DNA of 64,000 bases from Romanomermis culicivorax (GCA_963922205.1 CAWUHX010000398.1:62001-126000), one strand, 5' to 3'; counted from the first letter of the stretch, positions 45,550 through 57,240 are shown. The notes: generated by a model not told the origin, from the sequence alone. A program made the numbers and translations.

Positions 45550-47878
45550 TTAGTATTCATTGATTTGCTCCTCATGTACACATTCAGTGAATTGGTTCAC
45601 GTATTGCATACCATCGTATATCATATGATTCATGGTGAGATTGTTTTTCGCTATCGCATTGTCCAAGAACATGAAGGCTTTCACTCCATTGATGTAAATC
45701 TGCAAGTCAAAATTATAAAATACACTACCAAATTTTAAACAGTGAGCTATATTCCCAGCTGGCTTAAAATATGCTTACTGAAAATATTGAGAATTGTGTT
45801 AGACTGAATTTACCTTGATTAATACTGTACATCTGTCCCAGCAAGATGCAAAAAGCTTACCTTATAATAATCGTCATAAGTTGAGAATTTCAAACTATAT
45901 ATGGGTCCTTGTCGTGGTATAAACGCCAAAAATCTTCTCGATTCAACATGATAATCATTGAAGATGCGTAGCTCTGAAAATATGTGACATAAATACATGC
46001 ATCTGAATGATTCATATGCCAGTGATACCATCTAGTTTAAGGAAGAACTCCAGTTCATGGTCTTTATTTTTGTTCTGCAGGCGAACATAAAACCAAAACT
46101 CTTTTCCTTCTGGCAGTGTCATGTTAAACTTGAATTCTGCGGCAGTGTTTTCCCCAAAGTCTATGGTTCGAAATAAGTGAATCTGTGAAACACAAAAGCA
46201 ATAGACACTCTACAATAAAATAATGATATACCATCTGGCATTGTGAGTAGAGACAAAGTTTTGGTTTATATCTTTGTATGAAATTATTTTATCCTAACAG
46301 GGATTGATTGGGCAAGTGATGGAGTGACATAACAGTTTCAGTGATAAGCGACACAGTAACAAAACAAGGTGATGATACCAGTATTTCACACGTCTGTCGA
46401 TGCAGTTTTATCGGGTATCGACGTAGTCTATTAAACAGGTTATGCAGATTAACCTGAAAGTTGGAGCAAAGATCGAAGAAACCAATTGATGAGCATAAGT
46501 TAATTTTGATCATTGTGTTTTTATCGACAAAGAAGAGTGTTCAGACCAGTCAGTGTATTCTCCTTTATTATTATTTGTATTGTGTGAAAAAATTATTTAT
46601 TTATATTTGTATTGACTTGACGAAGTGACAATCAAAGTTTTGCGGCATTTTACGCGAAAAAATTGCTTGGAGCCTGTAAAAAGGTACTGATAAATATCAT
46701 TTTAATAGGCAGTACCGAGTCCGACTTTCATGAGCTTCTTAATTTAGGAAGAAAAGAAGTCGTATTCAAGATAACGTGCATCATGAACTAGTAAGTTCAA
46801 AACGGACAGAAAACCATGAGGAATCACTATACGGTTGCTGCGCCTCTGAAATTTTCGGATTGGCTTTTGGAACTTATTGTGACGTATTGCGCTTTTGAAC
46901 CGGCTGCGCTTTTCATGACTCCCAATCGTTGCACAGAGAAACAAAAAATTGACCAGAGATTTGAAATGTGCCGTGGTTCGTGGTTTCTCTGCTCAAACAA
47001 CTTTCTCGAAGACGTCTATTTCACGTCCCAGAAAACACAATTCGTCGAGGGCTATTTCTTATCACTGATGCAAAAAAACTGTGATCACTATCAGGATGTG
47101 CCTTAGTACTATGTTCAATTTACTTTAAAGGGAGAGACGTAAAATTTTTACCTTTGATTTTCTTTATTCTTCTATACTACTTTTACTCTTTCACTCCTTT
47201 ATACTTTTGCATATTGGAAACCATTGATGGAAAAAATTGTGATCATAAAGAACTGCACACACAAGATGGACATGTACGTGATCCTTCAATAATTTCTTGA
47301 AAGAAAATTTTTTTCTTTTCTCACGTTTTTTTCCCGTTCTGAAGTTACCATCACCCTTGTGGCACATTCTGGTGGTTTTAATTCTTTTGAAGGTTTTCAA
47401 ATTATTTAATGATTATCTTTCGTCCCTCCATCCTCTACCTGTTCATCATGAAACACCTTGCATTCGGCATCTGCAAAAAAGAAACCAAAAAAATTGTCAA
47501 TCTAAATCAAGTGCCAGCGTGTTGAATGTGTAAATTTTGGAGAAGCAGTCAGGATAATTGGTAAACCCATTCAAGAATTCTATCTTTCAAATGGCATTCA
47601 TCAATTAACGAATATATTGAAAATTCTTTCATTGGAACCGTTTCCTTATTGCACTAGTCTCAAGTAGCTTCATTTACCTTTAGCTTTAGAATTTCTGGAA
47701 GGATAAAATTTTGAAAGCTCTAGGTATAAAATGTTTCATCATGAATGCAAGCATTGCAAAAGGTGAAAATAACCTTTGGCAACCTTCATATATGATAGAG
47801 TACATGATTTAGAACTCTACCTGCTCCATCGAGTACTGCTAGAATTTGAACTGCACATAGCAGATACTTGATCATCAT
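45550..47878 (-). CDS. Secreted protein gene, copy 2 (tentative galectin-like fold)
   Basis: Exons 47878-47821, 47470-47439, 46182-46029, 45973-45861 and 45699-45550 have the same phases and lengths as copy 1, giving 168 aa. The signal-peptide exon is identical to copy 1. Differences concentrate in exon 3 (for example IHLFRT, PEGKEFWFY, NKNKDHELEFFLKLD) and at the C-terminus (QINEY). All reading frames are intact and donors and acceptors are canonical. The TATA-like box (48029-48036) and upstream acceptor (47890-47891) are conserved. A 96-codon ORF on the opposite strand inside intron 2 (46816-47106) is open here but interrupted in copy 1. Confidence 0.8.
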
Positions 47879-49120
47879 TCGATGTTCACCTGAAATTGCG
47901 AAAACATTAAAAGTCGTTCCGATGACGGAAACAATTACTGTGCTCTCACTTTCTGTATATCACTATATGCAATATGTAAATGAAAATTTTCTTTGACCCG
48001 AATGATGAAATCTGTAACTAAACAGTAACTATATAAGTAGCTAGGGTGAAGGAAATGATCTGTGCCAAAATATGCCGATATGCGCCAAATATACCCGATA
48101 TGGGCCAAAATATTTTGAAAATTACAAAAATTGTCAGAGTATATAATTCAAGGGTATAGATAAGTTTATTATGTGTGTCTCACTCGTGGCTGTCGAGTCA
48201 AAAACTAGCTCATTTTTTTCAAATGAATTTCAGGAAGAAATGCATGCTCTCATAAAATCTAAACGACCTGCGTAGACACCCGTATTTTTGCTCAAATTGA
48301 CTCTAGCAATCAGAAATACAAATTGGAAAAAATGTTGGCCTGTGACGCAGGATCATAACCTGTCTAAGGATTTTCTTGAACACTTCAGCATTAGATGCTC
48401 ATTCGATTAAAATGACAAAGAATAAATTTTTCCAAAAGTGCATCGAAGCAGTTTCTTACCCAGAGACTTCAAGATAAGAAACGTTCCTACAAATATCCGA
48501 AATGTGTACACTGAAAGATATAATTCAAAATGCTACTATGTCGATTGATTATGCATTCGTTAGAGTAGATGATAGTGAAATCTAACCGCTGAAATCCCAT
48601 AATCTGTCCACCGTTTATGGAAAATGGTAGAAAATCGAAATGGTAGAAAATATATCATTATGCAATTTTTATCTATACTACAAGAATCCAGCACATTTAA
48701 CGTGTAAGATAATAGAAAAATGTATTTGCATCATACAATAACTACTAGCGGACTTTCTTTCAACAATTTTTTACTCACGATTTCAAAAAAGTCATATCAT
48801 GGTTGGACGTCGTTTCAAACTCGTTATAATGAAGCAACAGTTTCATTATTGTAGGCAGACAAACAATTATTTGTTTCCACATGAGTTGCAAACTTTGTCA
48901 AAAATCTAAAATGTCAAATAACTCACGCGAATAAAACTGTTGGGTATGTGCTAACGGCAGCAGTGTTTCTACATCTGTGACAAATTTCTCGATTGGGCAA
49001 AGCCACAATTCAGCAAAAAAAGGAATTTATCGATTTTATACCTTTGTGGTCATTCAGGTCGCATCACTCCCGTATGATTTACTTTGTGATTTTCACTTTT
49101 ATCGCCCGATAAGCAGGAAG

Positions 49121-49327
49121 ATGACAGAACTAGACATTTGCATGTCTCTATCCGTTTTTATTATTATTTGCTATCTTTTGTGCAGTTACCGCCAACGGGC
49201 GCCGAAGGTTGGAAAACTATACCAAGGCAGTCCCTGGCGATATCTGCATATTTTTATGATCAGTACCTACATACAGTTTGTGTTAGCCTTCAGGAAGCAT
49301 CTGAGGCAACTCAAATCCATTTACTGA
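49121..49327 (+). CDS. Small ORF with one membrane segment, block 3 first copy
   Basis: Identical in translation to 35097-35303. It lies at the end of the first tandem unit, upstream of copy 2 on the opposite strand. Confidence 0.35.
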   Translation: MTELDICMSLSVFIIICYLLCSYRQRAPKVGKLYQGSPWRYLHIFMISTYIQFVLAFRKHLRQLKSIY

Positions 49328-49475
49328 ATAGTGAATGAAACTTGTGATTGATTCTTCCAGAGTACTTGGGTACTGTATCAGCCTTAACCAATAGGAACCT
49401 TCTTTGACTCTCCCATGGTAACTAGCTTGGTACAAGCCAATCGCCTTTAGTTACAATGCTGACGTCTATTGACTT

Positions 49476-49477
49476 AT
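49476..49477. repeat. Junction of the 4.38-kb tandem duplication
   Basis: Sequence matching 35452 (ends ...GTCTATTGACTTA) is joined directly to sequence matching 45098 (TGTCCTACAGATACTATCC). The two repeat units start at 45098 and 49477, 4379 bp apart. Confidence 0.85.
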
Positions 49478-49926
49478 GTCCTACAGATACTATCCTAAGA
49501 AAGAATGGAAAACTTTCACAAATGTGGAAACAACCTTGAAAGATTTCAACGCGCGAGAGTTTTACTTTCAGTTTCAGTTATGGTGAGGTGGTTTCAAGAC
49601 CAGCATAAACATGAGGATCCTGCCTCGTGTGTCACACCTATACCAGCCAGGATTTTATAAAATACTATTCATTTTTGAAATGATAAAAAATATTGTCTTC
49701 AAAATCATTTGGATCAGATTTATACAAAAAAAGGTAAACTGAATTTTCAGTCTGATGTAATTTGTTATTGTGTAGTAGAAAATTATGCAATGACAATTTT
49801 ACTTCTGGCTAATCTTATATTTAATATAATGAATTTCAAGAACACGCAATTATGTAATAGTTTCAGAACAAGAACAATTAAATATGAAAAACGAATGTTT
49901 TGATTTGGAAAACTTGTTGATGCAAA

Positions 49927-52900
49927 TTAGTATTCCTTGATTTGCTCCTCATGTACACATTCAGTGAATTCGTTCACGTATTGCATACCATCGTATATCA
50001 TATGATTCATGGTGAGATTGTTTTTCGCTATCGCATTGTCCAAGAACATGAAGGCTTTCACTCCATTGATGTAAATCTGCAAGTCAAAATTATGGAATAC
50101 ACTACCGAATTTTAAACAGTGAGCTATATTCCCAGCTGGCTTAAAATATGCTTACTGAAAATATTGAGAATTGTGTTAGACTGAATTTACCTTGATTAAT
50201 ACTGCACATCTGTCCAAGCAAGATGCAAAAAGCTTACCTTATAATAATCGTCATAAGTTGAGAATTTCAAACTATATATGGGTCCTTGTCGTGGTATAAA
50301 CGCCAAAAATCTTCTCGATTCAACATGAGAGTCATTGTAGATGCGTAGCTCTGAAAATATGCGACATAAATACACGCATTTGAGTGATGCACATGTTAGC
50401 TATACCATTTAATTTCAGATAAAACTTCAGTTCATGGCTTTCATCTTTGTTTTGCAGACGAACATAAAAACAGAACTCTTCTCCTTCTGGCAGTGTCATG
50501 TTAAACTTGAATTCTACGGCAGTGTTTTCCCCAAAGTCTATGGTTCGATATACGTGAATCTGTGAAACACAAAAGCTGCAGACTCTACAATAAAATAATG
50601 ATATACCATCTGGCATTGTGAGTAGAGACAAAGTTTTGGTTTATATCTTTGTATAAAATTATTTTATCCTAACAGGGATTGATTGCACAAGTGATGGAGT
50701 GACATAACAGTTTCAGTGATAGGCGACACAGTAACAAAACAAGGTGATGATACCAGTATTTCACACGTCTGTCGATGCAGTTTTATCGGGTATCGACGTA
50801 GTCTATTAAACAGGTTATGCAGATTAACCTGAAAGTTGGAGCAAAGATCGAAGACACCAATTGATGAGCATAAATTAATTTTGATCATTGTGTTTTTATC
50901 GACAGAGAAGAGTGTTCAGACCAGTCAGTATATTCTCATTTCTTATTATTTGTATTATGTGAAAAAATTATTTATTCATATTTGTATTGACTTGACGAAG
51001 TGACAACCAAAATTTTGCGGCATTTTACGCGATAAAATTGTTTGGAGCCTATTAAAAGGTACTGATAAAAATCAATTAAATAGGCAGTACCGAGTCCGAC
51101 TTTCATGTGCTTCTTAATTTATGAAGTAAACAAGTTGTCTTTAGGACAACCTATATTATGAACTAATAAGTTGAAAACGGACAGAAAACCATAAGGACTG
51201 ACTGGAAACTTGCAGTGCTTTTGAAATTTTCCAATGGGCTTTTTAAACATTGCACTTTTGACACCCAATCATTGCACAGAGAAACAAAAAATTCACCAGA
51301 GATATGAAATGTGCTGTAGTTCGTGGTTTCATTGCATGTAAAACAACTGTCTCGGAGATGTCAATTTCACATTCCAAAAATCACAATTCCTCAAGGGCTA
51401 TTTCTTATCACTGATGCAAAAAAACTGTGATCACTATCAGGATGTGCCTTAGTACTATAGTATGTTCAACTTGTTTTGAAGTGAGAAATGCAACCATTTT
51501 ATTTTTGCTTTTCTTGTTTCTTCTACAGGGTGAGAGAGGCCATCGGTGCTGACTTCCAAAACTTTCAAACGGATAAAGTTCTTTTAAAGCGGATTGCTGC
51601 ATTAGAATGCCCCGTTTATCTTTGTTACAAAGACCGAGTTTTACAGTCTTAGCGTTTATCTTTATTGTACGAATAGAAATTTAGTAAAAGTGGTCATTTT
51701 TGAGAAAGTAAACTTGTGAAATCAAAGTAAAAGTTTTCCTGTTGCGAAGAAAGTTTTGTAAAGCTTTTTACACACAATAATACTTTAAAACTCACCCATA
51801 TTTGTAAGTTACACGTAATTCAAAGTCATTAACATCTTGTTACGATATGGGGCAAAATTTTGTAAAACCAAGAGTTTTTGTTTTGAAATTGGAAAAAAAT
51901 CAAAACAAAATCATTCCTGTCATTAACCAAATAAAAAAACAATCAAAATTATGGGTAAAACAGAAAGTTGGACACGCTAAAATGACTCTCGTATAGTTTC
52001 CAGCTATTAAATGGTTCTCATGATTGAATCTATTGTATGTTTCTGTTGTAGAACATGTTGATTTTGTCAATTTTTCAAAATTTTATTTGCGAAAAAATTG
52101 ACGTTTAGTATTTTTTTAATCTTATCAGTCAATATTAGAGCTATCTGGCTGAAACTCTGCAATTTTTATATCAGATGTTTTGCCTATCGAAAGCAGGAAA
52201 CCGCATCAAAAAAAGCTTCGCTTTTTTAAAAGCTATGGAAGTCAGTACCGGTCGCTTTTGGCTACCCCGGTATACTACTTTTACCCTTTCACCCTTTTAT
52301 ACTTCTGCATATTGAAAACCAATCCAAGACTCCTGTGCACAAAATAGTGATGGTAAAGGACTACACACACACACAAGATGGACAATATGATCCTTCAATA
52401 TTTTCTAGAAAAAAAATTGTTTCTATTCTTTTATTTTTGCCAGTTCAGCAGTTACCATTAGCCTTCTGACACGTTCTGCTAATTTTGATTCCTTTGAAGG
52501 TTTTCAAATTATTTAATTTTATCCTTCCTCTCTCCATCCTCTACCTGTTCATCATGAAACACCTTGCATTCGGCATCTGCAAAAAAAAACGAAAAAATTG
52601 TCAATCTGAAAGTGCTAGTGTGCTGAATGTATAAATGTTGGAGAAGCAGTCACGATAATTGGTAAACCCATTCAAGTATTCTATCTTTTAAATGGCAATC
52701 ATCAATTAACAAATATATTGAACATTCTTTCCTTGGAACAGTTTCCTTATTGCACTAGTCTTAACTAGCTTTATTTACCTATAGCTTTTGAATTTTTGGA
52801 GGGATACAATTTTGAAAACTCCAGTTATAAAATTTTCTATCATGAATGCAGCATGAAAAAAGTGAAGACATATTTCGGTAACCTTTATATTTAATAGAGT

Positions 52901-52977
52901 ACATGATTTAGAACTCTACCTGCTCCATCGAGTACTGCTAGAATTTGAACTGCACATAGCAGATACTTGATCATCAT
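49927..52977 (-). CDS. Secreted protein gene, copy 3 (tentative galectin-like fold)
   Basis: Exons 52977-52920, 52576-52545, 50559-50406, 50350-50238 and 50076-49927 again give 168 aa with canonical splice sites. The protein is closer to copy 1 than to copy 2 (IHVYRT, EGEEFCFY, KDESHELKF), with changes such as AVEF and NDSHVE. Intron 2 is longer (about 1985 bp) because a TA-flanked MITE (51526-52270) sits in it. The upstream TATA-like box is mutated, and a mariner-like element has inserted about 215 bp upstream of the ATG (53192), so expression may differ from that of copies 1 and 2. Confidence 0.8.
51526..52270. mobile_element. TA-flanked MITE, copy B, within intron 2 of gene copy 3
   Basis: The left end CAGGGTGAGAGAGGCC at 51526 and right end GGTCGCTTTTGGCTACCCCGG at 52270 are inverted repeats. 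TA lies on both sides (51524-51525 and 52271-52272). Copy 2 has the empty site CTTCTATACTAC at about 47170. The element is an opposite-orientation relative of 9132-9873, sharing the CCGGTACTGACTT and TTGACGTTTAGTA segments. Confidence 0.85.
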
Positions 52978-53191
52978 TCGATATTTACCTGAGATTGCGA
53001 AAACATTGAAAGTCGTTCCGATGACGAAAACAATTACTGTGCTCTCACTTTCTGTATATCACTGTATGTAATGTGTAACTGGAAATATTTTTTGACCCGA
53101 GTGATGAAATCTGTAACTAAAGAGTAACTATACACGTAGCTAGGGTGAAGGAAATGATCTGCACCAAAATATGCCGATATATGCCAAAACA

Positions 53192-53944
53192 CAGGGTGGC
53201 CCACTTATCTATTTCCAATTTAAATTTGTTACAAAATTCGAAGTTTTTGCGCAAACACGACAAAACTTTCACAGAATGTAAAGTAAACATAGAAATTTTA
53301 TCAGTAAAAGTGTAATCATTTTATCTTGTGTATTGGAAAAATTACGTAACTTTGTTCATGGCCTACTCAATTTTGGAACGTGCAAAAGTTGCTGCATGGT
53401 TTGAGTGGACTGGAAGTGTTACTATGGTCCAAAGAAAGTTTCGAACTGAATTCCGATATGATGCACCAACAGCCCCTAGCATTCGTAAATGGCACAAGCT
53501 TTTAATTGAAACTGGATCAGTTTGTGACGTGAAAAGGAAGAGGAGTCGATCAGCCAGCTCTGTCGAAAATTCCCATCGTGTGCAGGAACATTTCACAGAA
53601 GACCCACATTTTAAAATTTTAAATTTTAAAGTTTATACCACTCGTCCTGCTAACATTCAGGAGCTTAAGGATCGAATTATTGCTGCTTTCAGTGAGGTTA
53701 CTTATGAAATGCGTGTGAAAGTCTTATTGGAATATAAAGAATGTTTGTACAAAATTATTGAAAATCATGGTGCTCATGTTGAAACGCGTGGTTGAACGCA
53801 TAGTGGTGCTCTTATCATGAAATTTTTTTTCGAATAAAAACTTGGATGTATGAAGCTTGTTTGTGAGAAGTTTCGTGGTCACATCACAAAAATTGCCAAA
53901 TCTATATAAAAAGTAAATTGGAAATAGATAAGTGGGCCACCCTG
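53192..53944 (+). mobile_element. Internally deleted mariner-like element with 30-bp perfect TIRs
   Basis: Bases 53192-53221 are the exact reverse complement of 53915-53944 (CAGGGTGGCCCACTTATC...). The empty site in copy 2 (about 48106, CCAAAATATTTTG) shows a TA target; the right TA is kept and the left has become CA. The element is 753 bp. It carries the ORF described next, lacks the catalytic core, and is therefore non-autonomous. Confidence 0.85.
53328..53795 (+). CDS. Truncated transposase: DUF4817-type HTH joined to the C-terminus
   Basis: A 155-codon ORF; a likelier start is the second Met at 53358 (MAYSILERAKVAAW). About residues 15-60 form the DUF4817-type helix-turn-helix (AWFEWTGSVTMVQRKFR... 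to IRKWHKLLIETGSV), followed by the basic RKRSRSASS linker. After about residue 90 the protein jumps to the usual C-terminal end (RPANIQELKDRI..A...VT and then ENHGAHVE). The whole DDE catalytic region between them is missing, yet the frame stays open. The product could still bind the element's ends but cannot transpose them. Confidence 0.75.
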   Translation: MYWKNYVTLFMAYSILERAKVAAWFEWTGSVTMVQRKFRTEFRYDAPTAPSIRKWHKLLIETGSVCDVKRKRSRSASSVENSHRVQEHFTEDPHFKILNFKVYTTRPANIQELKDRIIAAFSEVTYEMRVKVLLEYKECLYKIIENHGAHVETRG

Positions 53945-54949
53945 TATTTTGAAAATTACAAAAATTGTCTGAGTATATAATTCAAGGGTAGAGATAAGTT
54001 CATCTGTGTCTCACTCGTGGCTGTCAAGTCAAAAACTAGCTCATTTTTTCAAATGAATTCCAGGAAGAAATGAATGCTCTCATAAATTCTAAACGACCTG
54101 CGTAGACATCCGTCTTTTTGCTCAAATTGACTGTAGCAATCAGGAATACAAATTGTAAAAATGTTGGCTTGTGACGCATGATCATAACCTGTCTAAGGAT
54201 TTTCTTGAACACTTCAGCAATAGAGGCTCATTTGATTAAAATGACAAAGAATAAATTTTTCCAGAAGTGCATCGAAGCAGTAGCTCACCCAGAGACTTCA
54301 AGATGAGAAACGTTCCTACAAAAATCCGAAATGTGTACACTGAAACATATAATCCAAAATGCTATCATGTCGATTCATTATGCATTCGATTGCCTGAATG
54401 GTAGTGAAATGTAACCACTGAAAATGCATAATCTGTCCACTGTTTATGGAAAATGGTAGGAAATCGAAATGTTAGAAAATATATCATTATGCAATTTTCA
54501 TCTATACTACGAGAATCCAACACATTTTATGTGTAAGATAGAAAAATGTATTTGTATCATAGAATAACTACTAGCGGACTTTCTTTCAACAATTTTTTAC
54601 TCACGATTCCAAAAAAGTCATTCCATGGTTAAACATCGTTTCAAACTCGTTATAACGAAGCAATAGTTTTATTATTGTATGAGAGAGACAAACAACTATT
54701 TGTTTCCACGTGAGTTAAAAGCTTTGTCAAAAAATCTAAAATGTCAAATAATTCATGCAAATAAAATTCTTGAGGATGTGCTAACGGTAGCAGTGTTTCT
54801 ACATCTATGAAAAATTGGTTGATTGGGCAGAGCCACAATTCCGTCAAAAGAAAAGGGATATATCGATTTTATAACTTTGTGGTCATTCAGGGCGCATCAC
54901 TCCCGTATGGCTTTGTGATTTTCACTTTTATCGCCCGATAAGCAGGAAG

Positions 54950-55156
54950 ATGACAGAACTAGACATTTGCATGTTTCTATCCGTTTTTATTATTATTTGC
55001 TATCTTTTGTGCAGTTACCACCAACGGGCGCCGAACGTTGGAAAATTATACCAAGGCAGTCCCTGGCGATATCTGCATATTTTTATGATCAGTACCTACA
55101 TACAGTTTGTGTTAGCCTTCAGGAAGCATCTGAGGCAACTCAAATCCATTTACTGA
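54950..55156 (+). CDS. Small ORF with one membrane segment, block 3 second copy
   Basis: A 68-codon ORF with three amino-acid differences from 35097-35303 (S to F, R to H, K to N). It keeps the hydrophobic segment and the YQGSPWRY motif. Confidence 0.35.
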   Translation: MTELDICMFLSVFIIICYLLCSYHQRAPNVGKLYQGSPWRYLHIFMISTYIQFVLAFRKHLRQLKSIY

Positions 55157-56189
55157 ATAGTGAATGAAACTTGTGATTGATTCTTCCAGAGTGCTTGGGT
55201 ACTGTATCAGCCTTAACCAATAGGAACCTTCTTTGACTCTCCCATGGTAACTAGCTTGGTACAAGCCAATCGCCTTTAGTTACAATGCTGACGTCTATTG
55301 ACTTAAGCAGAAATCTAAACATAATACGTGGTGGCTCCCAACAGCATAACAAAACACATCGAGAAAGTTGCAGCTAGTGTCGGATGATGTTAGTTTTCAA
55401 TTTGGACAACTATCTTTTTGCAATAAAAAATTCGATTGAATTTGGCGTTACTTTAACTACAGTTGTGAAAAGTTCTCTTGACACTACATATACTTGATAT
55501 AAGGATTTATGGTCTGTTTGTTATAAAATGCTTCTAAATAGAAGAGGGACGCAAATCAGTACTGTCGTCAAAATCGTTCACACAGAGCCCTTACCATAAA
55601 ATTTTTTACTTCAGAATTTTTTGGCGGATTATCTGGATTCTAATCTGTACAACTATCCTTTCGCAGTAAAACAAATCAATTGAACTTGATCGTTACTTTA
55701 ACTACAGTTGTGAACAATTTCTATTGACATAAAATATACTCTTGATCTAAGGATTTTGACATGTAACTAGTTACGTTTGATAAAACCAGTTAATTTCCAA
55801 AATACTAACTCCGAATTGCTGCAGGGTTAAAGTCTTTCAAACTTCTCTGAAATTCAAAACTGCATATTCCAGAAATTGAGTACATTCCGCTGATGTTTTA
55901 ATGATTGGTGCATCGAAGTGGCGATCAAAGTTTTATCTAGAATTATGTCTTGCTTGTTGACCATTGAATGAATTTTCCCACCCTTGATAAAACTCCATGA
56001 TGATAACTCTTTTCAACCGTATCTCACGATTATCGAAATTACTTTACTAATCATGCCCCGTTGGCCGAAACTCTGACTGCTGCATCAATCCTTCCAATAA
56101 AAATAGAGTACAGTTCAAATCAAGATTATTTCAGCTTCAAAAATGCATGCTATGTAAATTTGATATGCTCTTTTGTTCTTGCTGAAATC

Positions 56190-56465
56190 GGTCTATTCTC
56201 AAGTGAGCAATTCTCAAGCGAGTGAATTTCCAAGTAAGCAAATTCCTAACTTGGCGAATTTACATTTAGGCAATTGCAAACGAGTGATCAAGAATGTCAT
56301 AATACTTTCTTCCTATTTTATTCTTTGCCTTATATTTCTCTTTGTATGTATTTGATTCTTCTTCCATTATCTATGGTTGTTGCTTATGTCATCGTGTACA
56401 TATTTTTTTACACTTTCATCTTTTGCCTCTGCTTTCCTTCATTTTCTTCCCTGTTGTGACAATTT
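56190..56465. mobile_element. Foldback-like element D, left arm only
   Basis: Reverse 15-bp units (56197-56290) and the T-rich unique part match 36315-36595. The arm stops near 56465, where unrelated sequence leading into a LINE fragment begins; the right arm is absent. Confidence 0.75.
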
Positions 56466-56499
56466 ATCACGTAAACATTGGTTATATTTCTGCCTAACA

Positions 56500-57240
56500 T
56501 TCCCTACGTTTTCTTTCTCATGTTAATTCCATAATTTGTGTTTTTGCTTCAAAAGCCTATTAAGTTCTTCAGGCGGCTTTCTAGACTTGCAATCAGCTGG
56601 AGGAACATAATCTGTTATTAAATAATTTAAATTGTCCGAAAAAACAATCCAAAAATCATTGATATTAGAGCAATCAGAAAATATGATTGGCCAGTCTAAA
56701 CTATCAAGAAATGAAGACATAGCAGTGTAGCTAGCTTTAACGAAATTTGGTCATTTAGTTAGTGAGCTGTTTTTTGAGGAATTTAAATTTAGAACAACAT
56801 GAATAGATGCATGACCACTATTCGAAAAAGACTCTAAAATTGAGTTTTCGTACATAAGTTCGGGATTTGATGAAAAAACTAAATCAAGAACATTATGATT
56901 TGTAGTTGGTTCCACAGTTACCACAGTGTCAGGCCCTTTTGATACAGAGCGCAAACTAAAGGGAATTTGCTGGGATCTGGATCAAGCCAGTTTATATTCA
57001 GTTCATCATAGTCACCAAAAATGAAGGAGGGTGATCTGACCAGCAAATTTTTTCAAACAAACCGTAAAGTGTTTCTTTAGAGCTGCTGTTAAGGAGGGAG
57101 GTGAATAAACACAGCAAAAACGTGCAGTAGATGCATTGAAGTTGACATTGAGACAAATTAAATCGAAATTTCCTAGATTTTCCCATAGTTCAGATTGAGT
57201 AAATGGTGAACACTTTTTAATGAAACAACCAACTCAACCA
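56500..57240 (-). mobile_element. LINE fragment (CR1/Jockey-type endonuclease region)
   Basis: On the minus strand, from 57240 down, frame-shifted pieces follow the order of an apurinic endonuclease C-terminal half. They are NVNFNASTARFCCVYSPPS, then GDYDELNINW (about 57020-56985, the usual GDFN..I.W), then NHNVLDLVFSS and SGHASIHVVL (SDH-like position, with Asp absent). The inter-domain region KSRKPPEELNRLLKQKHKLW follows. The reverse transcriptase is missing. At least two frameshifts and a stop make it a dead fragment. Confidence 0.75.

Larger units (their letters stand above)
41706..56189. repeat. Block 3: segment with internal tandem duplication
   Basis: Homologous to block 1 but longer, because 45098-49476 is followed head to tail by a second copy starting at 49477. 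A MITE (42811-43061), a 1.37-kb insertion (43248-44616), a TA-flanked MITE (51526-52270) and a mariner-like element (53192-53944) are also added. It is bounded by foldback-like arms C and D. Confidence 0.85.
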
